NCBI GenBank assembly: GCA_013204605.1
Contig: JABMNI010000076.1
Location: forward strand, 1 to 64,000
Source of the DNA: Ignavibacteria bacterium
Lineage (GTDB): Bacteria > Bacteroidota > Ignavibacteria > Kapaibacteriales > Kapaibacteriaceae
Direction of reading: 5' to 3'
Length of the DNA stretch: 64,000 bases
In this document: piece after piece, positions 25,426 to 36,823 of the stretch
How positions within the stretch are numbered: the stretch's first letter is position 1
Layout of the letters: the number at the start of each line of letters is the position of its first letter
Position numbers and translations under genes: made by a program
The notes under the pieces: generated by a model
What the model was told of the DNA's origin: nothing
What the model saw: the letters and a program-made list of their open reading frames with translations, nothing else
Databases searched by the model: none

Positions 25426-26946
25426 CTACTGAATTCGTATTGCGCATTCACCCACCACTACCCAATGCGGACCCACCAGTAGACTGCCTGGGTCGACAAT
25501 TCTTAACGAGCTAGACTTTTCTATCTTAGCAAAACCTACTAACCCACCCTTGATATCGTAGATAGGCGCAGAATTTGAACCGTTGCATTTCAGTGGCGTT
25601 CTAACCTCCCAATATCCGACAAACCGAGTAGCGGTAATGGTTGATGTAGACCCTGAATCACTTGACAAATCTTTGAATACGTTTGTCATAACTCTGCCCG
25701 TTGTTAAAAATAGATCCAGCACGTTCTTGTTCTTTCCAGAACTTTCAAATTCTGCTAGATACGATACCACAAAATCTTCCAGTCCATCACCGTCTAAATC
25801 TGGAGTAAGCGTGGCATTGTTGAAGCCACCACCACTTGGACTGGCAGCCGCACCATTTGCCAATCCCAAAGGCTCACGAAACAGGTTGTCGGTATTCGAT
25901 ATCTTGGAGTATTGAATTGCTGCTCGTTTTGATCCATCGTTTTCATACCGATACGCAAGCAACAGCATTGCGCGAGAAGCGTCCATCACGACAGGCCTCA
26001 TCCCTTGGCTTCGTTTTTGACCATAAATGTCCTGTTCTGCTAGGTTGACATGCCCGTTACCAACCCACTCAGCAGATGGCAGAAATTCTAGGAGCGCCGT
26101 AGGGGTTACTTTTAAAAAGCGACCATCAGTAAATGAATCAGTACCCACCCACCAAACAGTATCCGCGCGGATAACTGGTGAGAAGTACGAAAAGCCGCGC
26201 TCGGGACGAATATCCTGAAGGATATTCGTGCGTATTGTATCTCGTCGGGCTCTAAGGTCCGCACTATCCAGCTCGAGAAGTTGGTATCGAATGTAATCTT
26301 TGTTTCCATCGTTCTTCCAGATTGCTCGCAACACACAGAACCTACCGCCAAGCTTGCCGAGGGCAATGAATTGGTCGTCCGTGTTAGGCACTCCATTTTC
26401 GTCGATCTTGACAATGCTTAGCACTGCCAGTGGGTCGATTGAGTCACCGTATCTTATGCTTACTCGGTCTTCAAAAGACCCATAGAAGTCATCATTAACG
26501 CCATCACCATCCATGTCTCCTTGGTAAAAATGGGTCTTACTCATACCCGTGCCTATCCCACTCTCTGCTGTTGGAATCAATAGTTTTTCAATCGGGGTGA
26601 AAGCGTCGAAGATAAAAGCGCCAGAGTTGGTATTATGGGTACCCACGTAATCTGTATAACCATTACCATTGACATCACCTTTTCCAGTAAGCAGCCAAAA
26701 GCCAAGTTGCCGCTCGTATGGCATTGAAGTCGGATTCAATGTTGTCAAGTCGTACATCGGGAATGCTGTTGTTTTTGGGATGCCAGGCATGCCACGAATC
26801 TGAATAAGCGGAGGTCCACCTGGAACCTGCACAATCAAAGTACCAATCTCAACATCCCAGATGCGCACCGCTGGTTCCCAGGTCTGGGAGGTGACGATGG
26901 TTGATGCCATTTGTAGGCAACAAAAAAGAGAAATCCAGAATTTCAT
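25426..26946 (-). CDS. Secreted FG-GAP/VCBS-type repeat protein
   Basis: This is a 506-residue exported protein of unknown function. A signal peptide (about 1-20) is followed by Asp/Gly-rich calcium-binding-type repeats typical of FG-GAP beta-propellers: GDVNGNGYTDYVG, GDMDGDGVNDDFYG and PDLDGDGLEDFVV. It has no T9SS sorting domain, unlike the other large secreted proteins here, so it may be periplasmic or lack its tail. It is a single gene, 130 nt from the groEL end. The gene and the following groESL region contain no copy of the ARGGGGCT octamer. Confidence 0.8.
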   Translation of the reverse strand: MKFWISLFCCLQMASTIVTSQTWEPAVRIWDVEIGTLIVQVPGGPPLIQIRGMPGIPKTTAFPMYDLTTLNPTSMPYERQLGFWLLTGKGDVNGNGYTDYVGTHNTNSGAFIFDAFTPIEKLLIPTAESGIGTGMSKTHFYQGDMDGDGVNDDFYGSFEDRVSIRYGDSIDPLAVLSIVKIDENGVPNTDDQFIALGKLGGRFCVLRAIWKNDGNKDYIRYQLLELDSADLRARRDTIRTNILQDIRPERGFSYFSPVIRADTVWWVGTDSFTDGRFLKVTPTALLEFLPSAEWVGNGHVNLAEQDIYGQKRSQGMRPVVMDASRAMLLLAYRYENDGSKRAAIQYSKISNTDNLFREPLGLANGAAASPSGGGFNNATLTPDLDGDGLEDFVVSYLAEFESSGKNKNVLDLFLTTGRVMTNVFKDLSSDSGSTSTITATRFVGYWEVRTPLKCNGSNSAPIYDIKGGLVGFAKIEKSSSLRIVDPGSLLVGPHWVVVGECAIRIQ

Positions 26947-27013
26947 AATTGATACTTTAGAACTGCGTATCGGTGAATCAGGAAGTTAAAGATAAACGGC
27001 GTTGGAAGGGGCA

Positions 27014-27055
27014 CAAAAAAAAAAACGGTTGGACAGCGTAAGCCATCCAACCGTT
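27014..27055 (-). terminator. Rho-independent terminator after groEL
   Basis: On the minus strand a perfect 10-bp stem (AACGGTTGGA with TCCAACCGTT, 27046-27055 and 27024-27033) with a 12-nt loop is followed by a run of about 12 T. It lies 22 nt after the groEL stop. Confidence 0.93.
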
Positions 27056-27076
27056 GTAAAATTCTTGTTAAGAATC

Positions 27077-28723
<1,647 letters not shown>

Positions 28724-28743
28724 TTAAAATTTTTTAAACTTGA

Positions 28744-29043
28744 TTACTTGATGATCGCAAAAATGTCTGCTTCACGCATAATCAAATACTCGTCGCCTTC
28801 CATATTGATCTCAGTACCGGCATATTTGCCGTACAAAACCTTGTCACCAATTTTCACTTGCAGTGGCGTAACTTTTCCTTCGTCACTTTGCTTGCCCGTT
28901 CCAACCGCAATAATTTCACCTTGCATTGGCTTCTCTTTAGCTGTGTCTGGAATAATAATTCCACCTTTCGATACTTCATCCGGCTCGGAAGCTTTTACGA
29001 TAACTCTATCGTGAAGAGGGGTAAGATTCATGTTGTTCTCCAT
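28744..29043 (-). CDS. groS: Co-chaperonin GroES
   Basis: The 99-residue lid of GroEL. It shows '[23 protein letters not shown]', the mobile-loop region, and '[24 protein letters not shown]'. It is the first gene of the groESL operon, with the CIRCE element 56 nt upstream of its ATG, implying heat-inducible HrcA control. Confidence 0.98.
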   Translation of the reverse strand: MENNMNLTPLHDRVIVKASEPDEVSKGGIIIPDTAKEKPMQGEIIAVGTGKQSDEGKVTPLQVKIGDKVLYGKYAGTEINMEGDEYLIMREADIFAIIK

Positions 29044-29098
29044 AAAATTTGATTGTTAGAAATTGTTGGTGTATTCAAGAGTCGCCGTTGACGACTGT

Positions 29099-29125
29099 TT
29101 AGCACTCTTCTTGTAAGAGTGCTAA
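29099..29125 (-). promoter_or_regulatory. CIRCE operator (HrcA binding site) of groESL
   Basis: A perfect inverted repeat TTAGCACTC-N9-GAGTGCTAA matches the CIRCE consensus exactly. Its position 56 nt before the groES ATG is typical. It overlaps the 3' end of a decayed reading frame that carries a T9SS tail fragment. Confidence 0.97.
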
Positions 29126-29335
29126 CAAATCTTGGGACGCGAAAATAGGGAACTTCGGGTGAAACTGCCTAACTGGGTCGGTTTTACGGCCGGTACAGAC
29201 CCTTTCACCCAAAAAAATATACATCTCTATCGAGTATTCATCGGGGCTGATGTTTATGGTGATATTCCCGTTCGAAGGATTTGGGAATATTTCGATGTGA
29301 GCTGCTTTACGCAGCACAAAGGCACCGAACGCCGG
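29102..29335 (-). pseudogene. Remnant of a T9SS sorting domain upstream of groES
   Basis: A minus-strand reading frame, open from after a TAG near 29350 to the TAA overlapping CIRCE, encodes IEIFPNPSNGNITINI and 'EMYIFLGERV', the first half of a type A T9SS C-terminal sorting domain, then drifts into unrelated residues. There is no upstream body of a secreted protein and no start beyond a GTG at 29317. The likeliest explanation is the decayed tail of a lost cargo gene; a functional small protein is less likely. Confidence 0.6.
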
Positions 29336-29381
29336 GAATTGTTGCGTACTCTACGCCTTATGTGTACAAAAACCTACCCTG

Positions 29382-30164
29382 CTAGAAAATAGTCCCAAAC
29401 AATGCATCTAGCACCAGTATTCCAGCCGCCGCTATTGTAAATGCACGCACCGTGGAATGTCCTACGCCCTCGGCGCCGCCCTGGGTTTGAAATCCCACAT
29501 GACATCCAATAAGAGCCGTAAAGCCCCCAAACACAAAAGATTTTGTTAGGCTGATAACAATTTCATTAACGGCAAAATATTGCTGGATGGAATTGAAAAA
29601 CACTACCGATGAAAAATCGAACTTTACGCTGGTCAACGTAAATGCTCCAACTAACGCAACAATATTCGAGAACACTGCTAACACGGGCATCATGGTAAGT
29701 GCGGCAAACACGCGCGGCATAGCTAGGTACCGGTTACGGTCGATGGCCATCATTTCTAACGCATCTATCTGTTCCGATACTTTCATGGTACCAATTTGTG
29801 CGGCAATGGCCCCGCCTACCCTGCCAGCAATAACTAGTGCGGTTAACACAGGCGTGAGTTCGGTAAACACCACCGTGGCTATCGACCCTCCAATAAACGG
29901 TCGGGCAATTCCAATAAGGTTAAACTTTGCAAACAGGTTTGTGGCTTGGAGTGCCGCAATTGCTCCGGTAAACGAGCCTACTAAAATGACTAGTGGCAGT
30001 GAGTCCGACCCAACAACCTTCATCTGGTCGAACACTAATCCGCGATCTTTAAATACGCGCGGAAAGTACCGCACAACACGCACCAATAAAATGGATACCT
30101 GTCCTACTTCAGCCAGAGCATTCAACGAAAGTTTGCCGATGCGCGCTAATAAATCACCCAACAT
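29382..30164 (-). CDS. MlaE-family ABC transporter permease
   Basis: This inner-membrane permease of phospholipid (Mla) transporters has 260 residues from the chosen start. The family motifs 'GSFTGAIAALQATNLF', 'ELTPVLTALVIAGRVGGAIAAQIGTM', and 'EQIDALEMMAIDRNRYLAMPRV' are clear. MlaF ATPase and MlaD genes are not adjacent, so it is an orphan here. A longer frame to 30248 adds residues not found in relatives and runs through an octamer copy and a terminator, so the ATG at 30164 is preferred. Confidence 0.9.
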   Translation of the reverse strand: MLGDLLARIGKLSLNALAEVGQVSILLVRVVRYFPRVFKDRGLVFDQMKVVGSDSLPLVILVGSFTGAIAALQATNLFAKFNLIGIARPFIGGSIATVVFTELTPVLTALVIAGRVGGAIAAQIGTMKVSEQIDALEMMAIDRNRYLAMPRVFAALTMMPVLAVFSNIVALVGAFTLTSVKFDFSSVVFFNSIQQYFAVNEIVISLTKSFVFGGFTALIGCHVGFQTQGGAEGVGHSTVRAFTIAAAGILVLDALFGTIF

Positions 30165-30229
30165 TGGTTCTGTTCCCAGTTCAAGAAGAATGCAAACTAC
30201 CCAACTTTTTGAAAGGGGCTTTCCAGCAC

Positions 30230-30265
30230 AAAAAAGAAAAGCCCACAACCTGATGGTTATGGGCT
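30230..30265 (-). terminator. Rho-independent terminator of the Spy-like lipoprotein gene
   Basis: On the minus strand an 11-bp stem with one mismatch (AGCCCATAACC with GGTTGTGGGCT, 4-nt loop) is followed by TTTTCTTTTTT. It lies about 36 nt after the stop at 30302. Confidence 0.88.
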
Positions 30266-30301
30266 AAAATTTAGAATGTCAACTAGAAGATGAATCGACA
30301 A

Positions 30302-30976
30302 TTATCCGCGTGGACCGTGATCTTTGCCAGTACCTCTGTCTGCGCGTTTGGCCATCCAGTCGCGTAGGATTTGAGCCTGCTCCTCTGTAAGTATGCTGCC
30401 TAGTGATGCTAAGAATTCGTCGTCGCAGCCCTTAATGATTTCGCGAACACGTTCTCTGTTGGCACCATTTTTCAAGGCCTCGCGAGTGCGCTTGTTAAGC
30501 TCGTGGATTGCTGCAGCAGCTTCTTCACGGGTGATTTCGCCGGCGTGCGCTTTGTCTATAATTGCCTGACGTTCAGCTCTAGCTGCGGCAATAATCTCTC
30601 TACCAGAAGCACGCAGTGCATTTATGGCGGAATGCACACAATCAGAGTGCTTGGCCGCGATTTCTTTTACTGCAGTAACTTGATCATCAGACAGCTTTAG
30701 GTGACGCAACAAATCTGCGAATGGAGTTCGCATTTTGCGATGATCAGAACCTTTGTCTGTGTTAGGATCTGGACGCTCCATCATTGGTACATCAACGGTG
30801 CCGTCGTAAAAATCGACGGGATAGCCCATTAGGTCGAACGTATTATACGTACCAGTAATGGCATTGCCGTTATCTGGAGCTACCGTGGCTTGGCTGGAAC
30901 AACCAGTAATGCCAAGCGCCATTACGCTAAACATTCCAACTGCCAAAAGCGCAAGCATTTTACTTCGCTTGTTCAT
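30302..30976 (-). CDS. Spy/CpxP-like lipoprotein
   Basis: This 224-residue envelope lipoprotein starts with a lipobox signal (LGITGCSSQ). The C-terminal 130 residues are charged helices with the LTxxQ-type motif repeated as 'LKLSDDQVTAVKEIA' and 'LTEEQAQILRDWM', as in the Spy/CpxP family of periplasmic chaperones and metal-sensing proteins. The start at 30976 follows AGAGG at good spacing; an upstream in-frame ATG at 31021 lacks one. It is a single-gene unit with its own terminator. Confidence 0.8.
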   Translation of the reverse strand: MNKRSKMLALLAVGMFSVMALGITGCSSQATVAPDNGNAITGTYNTFDLMGYPVDFYDGTVDVPMMERPDPNTDKGSDHRKMRTPFADLLRHLKLSDDQVTAVKEIAAKHSDCVHSAINALRASGREIIAAARAERQAIIDKAHAGEITREEAAAAIHELNKRTREALKNGANRERVREIIKGCDDEFLASLGSILTEEQAQILRDWMAKRADRGTGKDHGPRG

Positions 30977-31192
30977 ATCAAAACCTCTAATAAAAGTGTG
31001 AAAATTTCCCTGGTGTGTCAATTTGGGGCCATTGAGCCCCTTTCCATGTTCGAAGTTTAATCCGCTCCCGAAAGAGCGATTGCGTTATAGACGGCAACTG
31101 ATTGAGTTGTTGACTGTAACTGGATGAAGAATCCTTTATCAAAGCGTTTGGTTACAGCATGATTTTAAAAATTTTTGAACTACTTTTATACC

Positions 31193-33277
31193 ATGAAGTG
31201 TTTAATTGTGTGTGCTCTTCTTGCCGTATGCAGCTCCTTAGCCCTGAGTCAGGGTTCAGCCGATGCGTGCCTACAGCTCGAATCTACCACTATTGGTGGT
31301 AGGCCGGCAATTAGTTGGCAAACGGTGGGTGCAAACGTGAAACTGGCTGTTTGGACTCGGCAGAACGCACATGAACCGTTTAAAGTGCAGGACACTATTA
31401 ACAACCCAAAGCCGGGCACCGGGGAGATTGTAAGCCACTACATCATTCCTGAAAACGAGCCCAATCTTGAGTTTTTCGTAGAAACGTTGAATGACACTGC
31501 ATTTGGGGGTGGTTTGTGGCGTACAGGCTATATAAACACGGGCGTTACGCGGCCCGCAGCTGCGGCAATCCGAAACAACCGCATTGTTTTGATCATTGAC
31601 GAGGTTGCTTATGCGTTCTTAGCGAAGAATATCGAACTGTGGACAAAAGATTTGGTGGCTGAAGGCTTCGTGGTGGCAATTCACACGTTCGATGAAACCG
31701 TAAAAAATGCGTTTGACATCAAAAAAATCATCCTCCGTTATGCGGCAGACAAAGAAAGCGGTCCTTTAACGCACGTTTTGTTGTGCGGAAGGGTGCCTTA
31801 CGCGTATTCGGGAGGATTTGCCGTAGATGGCGCCTACCCACAGCCTGATGGTCACCCCGAACATGGTGGTGCTTGGGCTTCAGACGCATACTATGCTGAC
31901 GCGTATACTACGCCAGGGGTGGACGCGGAATACCAATGGACCGACAAATCTGTCAACATAGCCGCTCTGGAGCGTCCAAACCGCTGGCAAAACCGCAACG
32001 TGCCTAACGATGGCAAGTTCGACCAGAGTATAATTCCAACTGACCTAGAACTGTGCGTTGGCCGACTTGACATGCGGAATCTACCAGTTTTTGGTACTTC
32101 CGAGTCGGACCGGTCAAAAGAACTAGAGCTAATAGCACGGTACTTCGCAAAGAACCACGCATACCGAAGTGGCACTGAAAAAGTGAGTAAACGGGCCATT
32201 GTCGACGACAATTTTGGGGTGTTTGTAAGCATTCCTAATGAGTCTGAGACCTACGTAGAATCCTTCGCGGCAAGTGGTTACCGGTCGTTCGCACCAATAG
32301 TGGGTAGAGACAATATTTTTAAAGGCGATTGGTTCCCCGAGCCCAACGGCAACAAGCCCAGCCTGGACACCTTCGACTGTTTGTTTGCCTACGGTTGTGG
32401 TCCGGGGGGCTACAATCATTGCGATTTCGTAGGGCTATCGTCTGATTTTCAGAAGTATCCCGTGAACGCCGTGTTTACCCTGTTGTTTGGCAGTTACTTT
32501 GGAGATGTAGATAGCGAAGACAATTTTATGCGTTGTGCGTTGGCAGCCGAAGGCAAGACGCTCACAACCGGTTACTCGGGACGTCCCCAATGGTTTTTAC
32601 ACCAAATGTCTGACGGCACCACCATTGGCGAATGTGCTCGAGTGTCAGCAAACAACCAAGAAATCTACATCGGCTCTACGCTTACCAATCCGATGTTGAA
32701 TACCAGAACCTACATGCCGTTTAGTCAACGATACGTGCACGTTTTGCTTCTGGGCGACCCAAGCCTAAATGTCTACTCCACCCGAATTGAGGGATCTCTC
32801 GTTTTTAGTCAAGGGGCTCAGGATTCACTTACTATTGAGTTTCCAGCGGCGGAAGATATTGGCGAGCCCGTTACCTACGCAATAGAAGCCAGCACGTCAT
32901 TATCAAAACCGTTCCGATTAGTTGGCACTTTCGAACAACAAGCTGGCCCTATTCAACGGTTTTCTGTACAAGTGGAGAGTGCCGATGCCTTTGTACGGGT
33001 CAGACCCGTAGTAATGCCAAACAAGGGCAGGGTATCACCAATAGCCGGACGTGGCGTTGTGGCACAACGGAACCAAGTTTCTGTTGACGAAGAGACTATT
33101 GATTCCCAGCATAATTTTCGAATCGTCAACTTTTTGGGGAACACCGTAGGCAACGTATTCACCAGCGTTTCAAGCCTTGGTAGTGCTGTTCAATCGCTTA
33201 ATCTTGTCAACGGGGCATATTGGGCAATTTGCCCAGGTAACTCTGTAAGAACTCGCGGATTAATAGTTTTGCACTAA
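31193..33277 (+). CDS. Large secreted protein, gingipain-like alpha/beta region
   Basis: The 694-residue exported protein has a clear signal peptide (MKCLIVCALLAVCSSLALSQ) from the ATG at 31193; an upstream TTG is less likely. Residues about 135-290 ('RIVLIIDEVAYAFLAKNIEL', 'THVLLCGRVPYAYSGG', 'GHPEHGGAWASDAYYAD') resemble a conserved family of uncharacterised secreted proteins whose fold may be related to C25 peptidases, but I cannot find the catalytic His-Cys pair. The C-terminus ('FLGNTVGN', 'LNLVNGAYWAIC') looks like the second half of a T9SS-type sorting domain without the PNP motif. Function unknown. Confidence 0.7.
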   Translation: MKCLIVCALLAVCSSLALSQGSADACLQLESTTIGGRPAISWQTVGANVKLAVWTRQNAHEPFKVQDTINNPKPGTGEIVSHYIIPENEPNLEFFVETLNDTAFGGGLWRTGYINTGVTRPAAAAIRNNRIVLIIDEVAYAFLAKNIELWTKDLVAEGFVVAIHTFDETVKNAFDIKKIILRYAADKESGPLTHVLLCGRVPYAYSGGFAVDGAYPQPDGHPEHGGAWASDAYYADAYTTPGVDAEYQWTDKSVNIAALERPNRWQNRNVPNDGKFDQSIIPTDLELCVGRLDMRNLPVFGTSESDRSKELELIARYFAKNHAYRSGTEKVSKRAIVDDNFGVFVSIPNESETYVESFAASGYRSFAPIVGRDNIFKGDWFPEPNGNKPSLDTFDCLFAYGCGPGGYNHCDFVGLSSDFQKYPVNAVFTLLFGSYFGDVDSEDNFMRCALAAEGKTLTTGYSGRPQWFLHQMSDGTTIGECARVSANNQEIYIGSTLTNPMLNTRTYMPFSQRYVHVLLLGDPSLNVYSTRIEGSLVFSQGAQDSLTIEFPAAEDIGEPVTYAIEASTSLSKPFRLVGTFEQQAGPIQRFSVQVESADAFVRVRPVVMPNKGRVSPIAGRGVVAQRNQVSVDEETIDSQHNFRIVNFLGNTVGNVFTSVSSLGSAVQSLNLVNGAYWAICPGNSVRTRGLIVLH

Positions 33278-33317
33278 TTGCTATTCAGCAATAACAAACA
33301 GCCGATTGAGAAGTCTG

Positions 33318-33354
33318 TTGTTAACGAGTTTGCAAACTATTGTTAACGAGTTTG
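33318..33354. repeat. Direct repeat TTGTTAACGAGTTTG (2 copies) before the subtilase gene
   Basis: The 15-bp sequence occurs at 33318-33332 and identically at 33340-33354, with a 22-nt period, in the short leader between two secreted-protein genes. Confidence 0.85.
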
Positions 33355-33381
33355 TTTTTTGCCTTACCGGAGACCCTCAAG

Positions 33382-36300
33382 ATGACCAAATTTTTACGCG
33401 GACTTTTGTCCGTTGGCGCGTGTATCACCATTAGCAGCATCAGTGCGTTTTGTGGCACTATTCCCGGACAAGATGCCTACATGGTGCATCAGGCTGAGAA
33501 AACCCTTCCCAACGGCACGGTAATCCCCAGCAGCGCCATGCGTATTAACCGGCCTGCACCGGGCACGGTTATGCCAGGCGTGGTATACGTTAAAACACGG
33601 GTGAATCATGGTATTCACAAGCAGAGCACTACGTTGCAAGGCAGTACGGTGAATGCTACAATGGGTATGACCGGCGTTGTAGAGGTAAGCAATGCATTTG
33701 CAGCAAACACATTGCCCCCTAGCAGCAAAAATTTGGTCGAAGTATTGGGTCTGGACAGAATTTACACGGTGCGATACACCGAGCCGATGGAGGCATTCGA
33801 TGTTTGCGCCAAGTTAATGGACGACCCAGATGTGGAGTATGCGTGCCCGGTGATGATTCATAAAACCAGTTTTACGCCGAATGATCCGCGGTATCCTACT
33901 CAAGGTTATTTGACGAAGTTGGGAATGGCGCAGGCGTGGGATATTTCAAAGGGCGATGCGAAGACTATAATTGCAATTGTAGATTCAGGGACAGATTGGA
34001 CGCATGAAGATTTAGCGTCGAAGATTTTTACGAACACAAAAGAAATTCCGGGCAACGGCAAGGACGATGATGGCAATGGGTATGTAGATGATGTGCGTGG
34101 TTGGGACTTTGTAGGAAATGTTGCTACCAATGAAGTTCTTTCGGGCATTACGCGGCCAGACAACGATCCCAAGGTGAATTGGTCCCCTATGAATGATCAG
34201 CTTGGTCACGGTACAAGTACGGCGGGGCTGGCGGCTGCAGCTACAGATAACGACAAGGGCATTGCCGCCCCAGGATTTAACTGCACCATTTTGCCAATCA
34301 AATGCGGCAGCGACAATCCAGGGCCGGGCGGGATTTTCAAGGGATACGATGCTATTCGTTACGCGGCCGACATGGGAGCACACGTTATCAACTGTTCGTG
34401 GGGAGGTCCGGGAATTGATCCGTTGGGACAAGACATAATTGATTATGCTACGGCAAAGGGGGCTTTGGTGGTTGCCGCAAGTGGCAACGATGGTCTCGAC
34501 AACGACAGCTATCTGCAGGCTCCCGCGGCGTACCGCGGGGTGTTGTGTGTTGGATCGGTAAACAACAACGATGCTGTAAGCAACTTTACGAACTATGGTT
34601 GGAATGTTAGTGTGTATGCCCCAGGCGAAAGCACTATAACAACGTATCCCGGCAACAACTACAAGGCAAATTCCGGCACGTCATTTTCGAGCCCTATCAC
34701 GGCCGGTATAGCTGGATTGGTGAAGTCGTTGCATCCTACTTGGACGCCAGAAATGATCTATCATCAACTACGATCAACGGTAGACATTCTACCAACCGGG
34801 GTTGGTGCAAATCGTCCGAAGTACTATGGCAGAGTGAATGCCTACCGCGCACTCAGTATCAACGCATCATTCACATCTGGCCAACGCATGCCCGGCATTG
34901 GAATAGCTTCATTCGCCGTACAAGGAGGTTCAACTATCTCAAGTTATGCTCCTCAAGTTGTGAATTTGGTTTTCAAAAATTATTTGGCCGATGCCTCAGA
35001 GACAACCATTAACTATTCAGTGCTATCTGCTTCTGCCTCTATCACATCGGCAACAGATGTAAGCATACCTGGACTTCCAAACAATGCAACTTCCACGCAG
35101 AAAATTACAGTTCAGCTCAAGCCATCGTATCCTTGGTACTCTTCGTTTGTCGAAGTAGGTGTCACCATTAAGAGCGGTCTGTACACAAATTTTGAACGCG
35201 TACGAATCCCCGTTCAACTTCCTACGCAAAATGTACAAACTGTGTTAGCCGCGTTGCAAAACACAGCCTTTACACATGCATCAATTGCTCCCGACAATGC
35301 ACTTTGGACGGCGGGTTTGTACTTAAATTCGCCGGCCTTCGCCCTAATAACACCATTCGGCTCGCAGATATTTCAGTCGCTGCCATTTGCGGCAACCGCG
35401 TTTATTGGGGTTAGCGGCACCACAGCATTTGTGGGCGGAATTCGGGCAAACGCCGCCAAGGTTTCACGCACAACAAATTCTGGTTCGCAGTGGACCGAGA
35501 CGGATGTAGCGAGCGCAATGACGGCCGTACGCGGATTTGCAATGTGGGATGCTAACAGTGGAATTGTTGTGGGCGATCCTATTTCTTCAAAACTTGGCAT
35601 CATGAAAACCACTAACGCAGGTGCAACTTGGTCAACTTCTACCACGGTGCCTGCCGTAGCCACTGGTGAGAAAATTGTAGCCGGTGCGGTGTACGCAAAT
35701 GCAACAGGTATTTGGTGTGGAACCACAAATGACAGAGTACTGTATTCAACTAATCAGGGGGCTAACTGGGGCACAGGAACGTTGAGTATTGGTGCGGGTC
35801 AGATTCTTTCTGTGGCGTTTCAAGATGATAAGATTGGCGTTGCGTTGTACCGCACAGGTGGTGCAGGATCGGCCGTCAAAATTGCGAGCAGTACAACCGG
35901 CGGTTCAACGTGGACGCTTGATGTGTTTAATCCGAGTACTTTAGAGATCCAGGCTGTTAAAGTGACAAGTCCCGGCAAGTATTGTTTGATGATTGGATCG
36001 AACGGCGAGGTTTATGCTACCGAAGATGCCGGCAAAACATGGCAACCAGTTTTGTCCCGGAGTGCGGGCAACGTTACAGTGGCCGATGCAAGGCAAAGTT
36101 CACGAAACACCGTTCTATTTGGTGGCGACAAATTCAGTGTTTTGCAATACAACTACACCACCAGCAACGGTACGAAAATTCTTGAATCAAATTCAAATTC
36201 TGTAGACTTCGGAGCGGTTCCAATGGGGTCGTCGCGTCAAAGAATTCTCCAATTCACTAGCGCTGGTGAATCGCCCGTTACCATCACGGGTTACACCATT

Positions 36301-36753
36301 ACACCTAGTTCAGGTACGCCCGATACAGCATTCCAAATTTCAATTCCACTAAAAGATGTTTTTCCACCGGGAACCGCATCACTAGGTATTAGATGTTATG
36401 GTTCTGATACGGGTACGTATCGTGCAACGCTAAAAGTACTTTCAAATTCTGAAAAGCCCGTTGCCGATGCACAATTAACCGCCCGAGTAGATCCACCTAC
36501 ATCCGTCGAAGACGACCGTTTGCAGGCGGCCATCGTGAGTCCAAACCCGGCTTCGACAGAATTAAACATTCACGTGAAGGGTCAAGTGCAGTTGTTTATT
36601 CACGACCTAAACGGCCGATTAGTTGCGAGCAGCAACACCGATGATTCTGGGAATGCTAACATCGACGTTCGCAGTTTAAACGTTGGCGTGTATCAGCTAA
36701 CCATTGCATCCAAGCTAGCTCGGACATCAAAATTCTTTACGATTACCAGATAA
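33382..36753 (+). CDS. Subtilisin-like (S8) peptidase with T9SS sorting domain
   Basis: The 1123-residue exported protease has a signal peptide, an I9/fervidolysin-like pro-region (about 30-165), and an S8 domain with the triad in AIVDSGTDWTHEDL (Asp), QLGHGTSTAGLAA (His) and SGTSFSSPITAGIAGL (Ser). The middle region (about 620-930) has Ycf48/BNR-like repeats with T(N)SG.W and 'NAGATWSTS', then a choice-of-anchor beta-domain ('VDFGAVPMGSSRQRIL'). The last 75 residues are a T9SS type A sorting domain (IVSPNPAST, IHDLNGRLVAS, LNVGVYQLTI). The start at 33382 follows CGGAG; an upstream in-frame TTG lies inside the direct repeat. Confidence 0.93.
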   Translation: MTKFLRGLLSVGACITISSISAFCGTIPGQDAYMVHQAEKTLPNGTVIPSSAMRINRPAPGTVMPGVVYVKTRVNHGIHKQSTTLQGSTVNATMGMTGVVEVSNAFAANTLPPSSKNLVEVLGLDRIYTVRYTEPMEAFDVCAKLMDDPDVEYACPVMIHKTSFTPNDPRYPTQGYLTKLGMAQAWDISKGDAKTIIAIVDSGTDWTHEDLASKIFTNTKEIPGNGKDDDGNGYVDDVRGWDFVGNVATNEVLSGITRPDNDPKVNWSPMNDQLGHGTSTAGLAAAATDNDKGIAAPGFNCTILPIKCGSDNPGPGGIFKGYDAIRYAADMGAHVINCSWGGPGIDPLGQDIIDYATAKGALVVAASGNDGLDNDSYLQAPAAYRGVLCVGSVNNNDAVSNFTNYGWNVSVYAPGESTITTYPGNNYKANSGTSFSSPITAGIAGLVKSLHPTWTPEMIYHQLRSTVDILPTGVGANRPKYYGRVNAYRALSINASFTSGQRMPGIGIASFAVQGGSTISSYAPQVVNLVFKNYLADASETTINYSVLSASASITSATDVSIPGLPNNATSTQKITVQLKPSYPWYSSFVEVGVTIKSGLYTNFERVRIPVQLPTQNVQTVLAALQNTAFTHASIAPDNALWTAGLYLNSPAFALITPFGSQIFQSLPFAATAFIGVSGTTAFVGGIRANAAKVSRTTNSGSQWTETDVASAMTAVRGFAMWDANSGIVVGDPISSKLGIMKTTNAGATWSTSTTVPAVATGEKIVAGAVYANATGIWCGTTNDRVLYSTNQGANWGTGTLSIGAGQILSVAFQDDKIGVALYRTGGAGSAVKIASSTTGGSTWTLDVFNPSTLEIQAVKVTSPGKYCLMIGSNGEVYATEDAGKTWQPVLSRSAGNVTVADARQSSRNTVLFGGDKFSVLQYNYTTSNGTKILESNSNSVDFGAVPMGSSRQRILQFTSAGESPVTITGYTITPSSGTPDTAFQISIPLKDVFPPGTASLGIRCYGSDTGTYRATLKVLSNSEKPVADAQLTARVDPPTSVEDDRLQAAIVSPNPASTELNIHVKGQVQLFIHDLNGRLVASSNTDDSGNANIDVRSLNVGVYQLTIASKLARTSKFFTITR

Positions 36754-36804
36754 GCCTTAACACCAAACAAGCTTTAACACCAAAAAAGCTTTAGCACCTA
36801 TAGC
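36754..36804. repeat. Three 17-bp tandem repeats directly after the subtilase stop
   Basis: Imperfect units with consensus GCTTTAACACCAAAAAA begin at 36754, 36771 and 36788. The first base follows the TAA stop immediately. Confidence 0.88.
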
Positions 36805-36823
36805 CGAACATTGCGTGGGCCAA

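Noticed and set aside
29382-30248. Extended N-terminus of the MlaE protein to 30248
   Set aside because: The extra residues include a terminator stem region and an octamer copy, and relatives start at the residue matching 30164.
31193-33277. Definite C25 (gingipain) peptidase
   Set aside because: The alpha/beta core is suggestive, but I cannot find the catalytic His and Cys in proper context.
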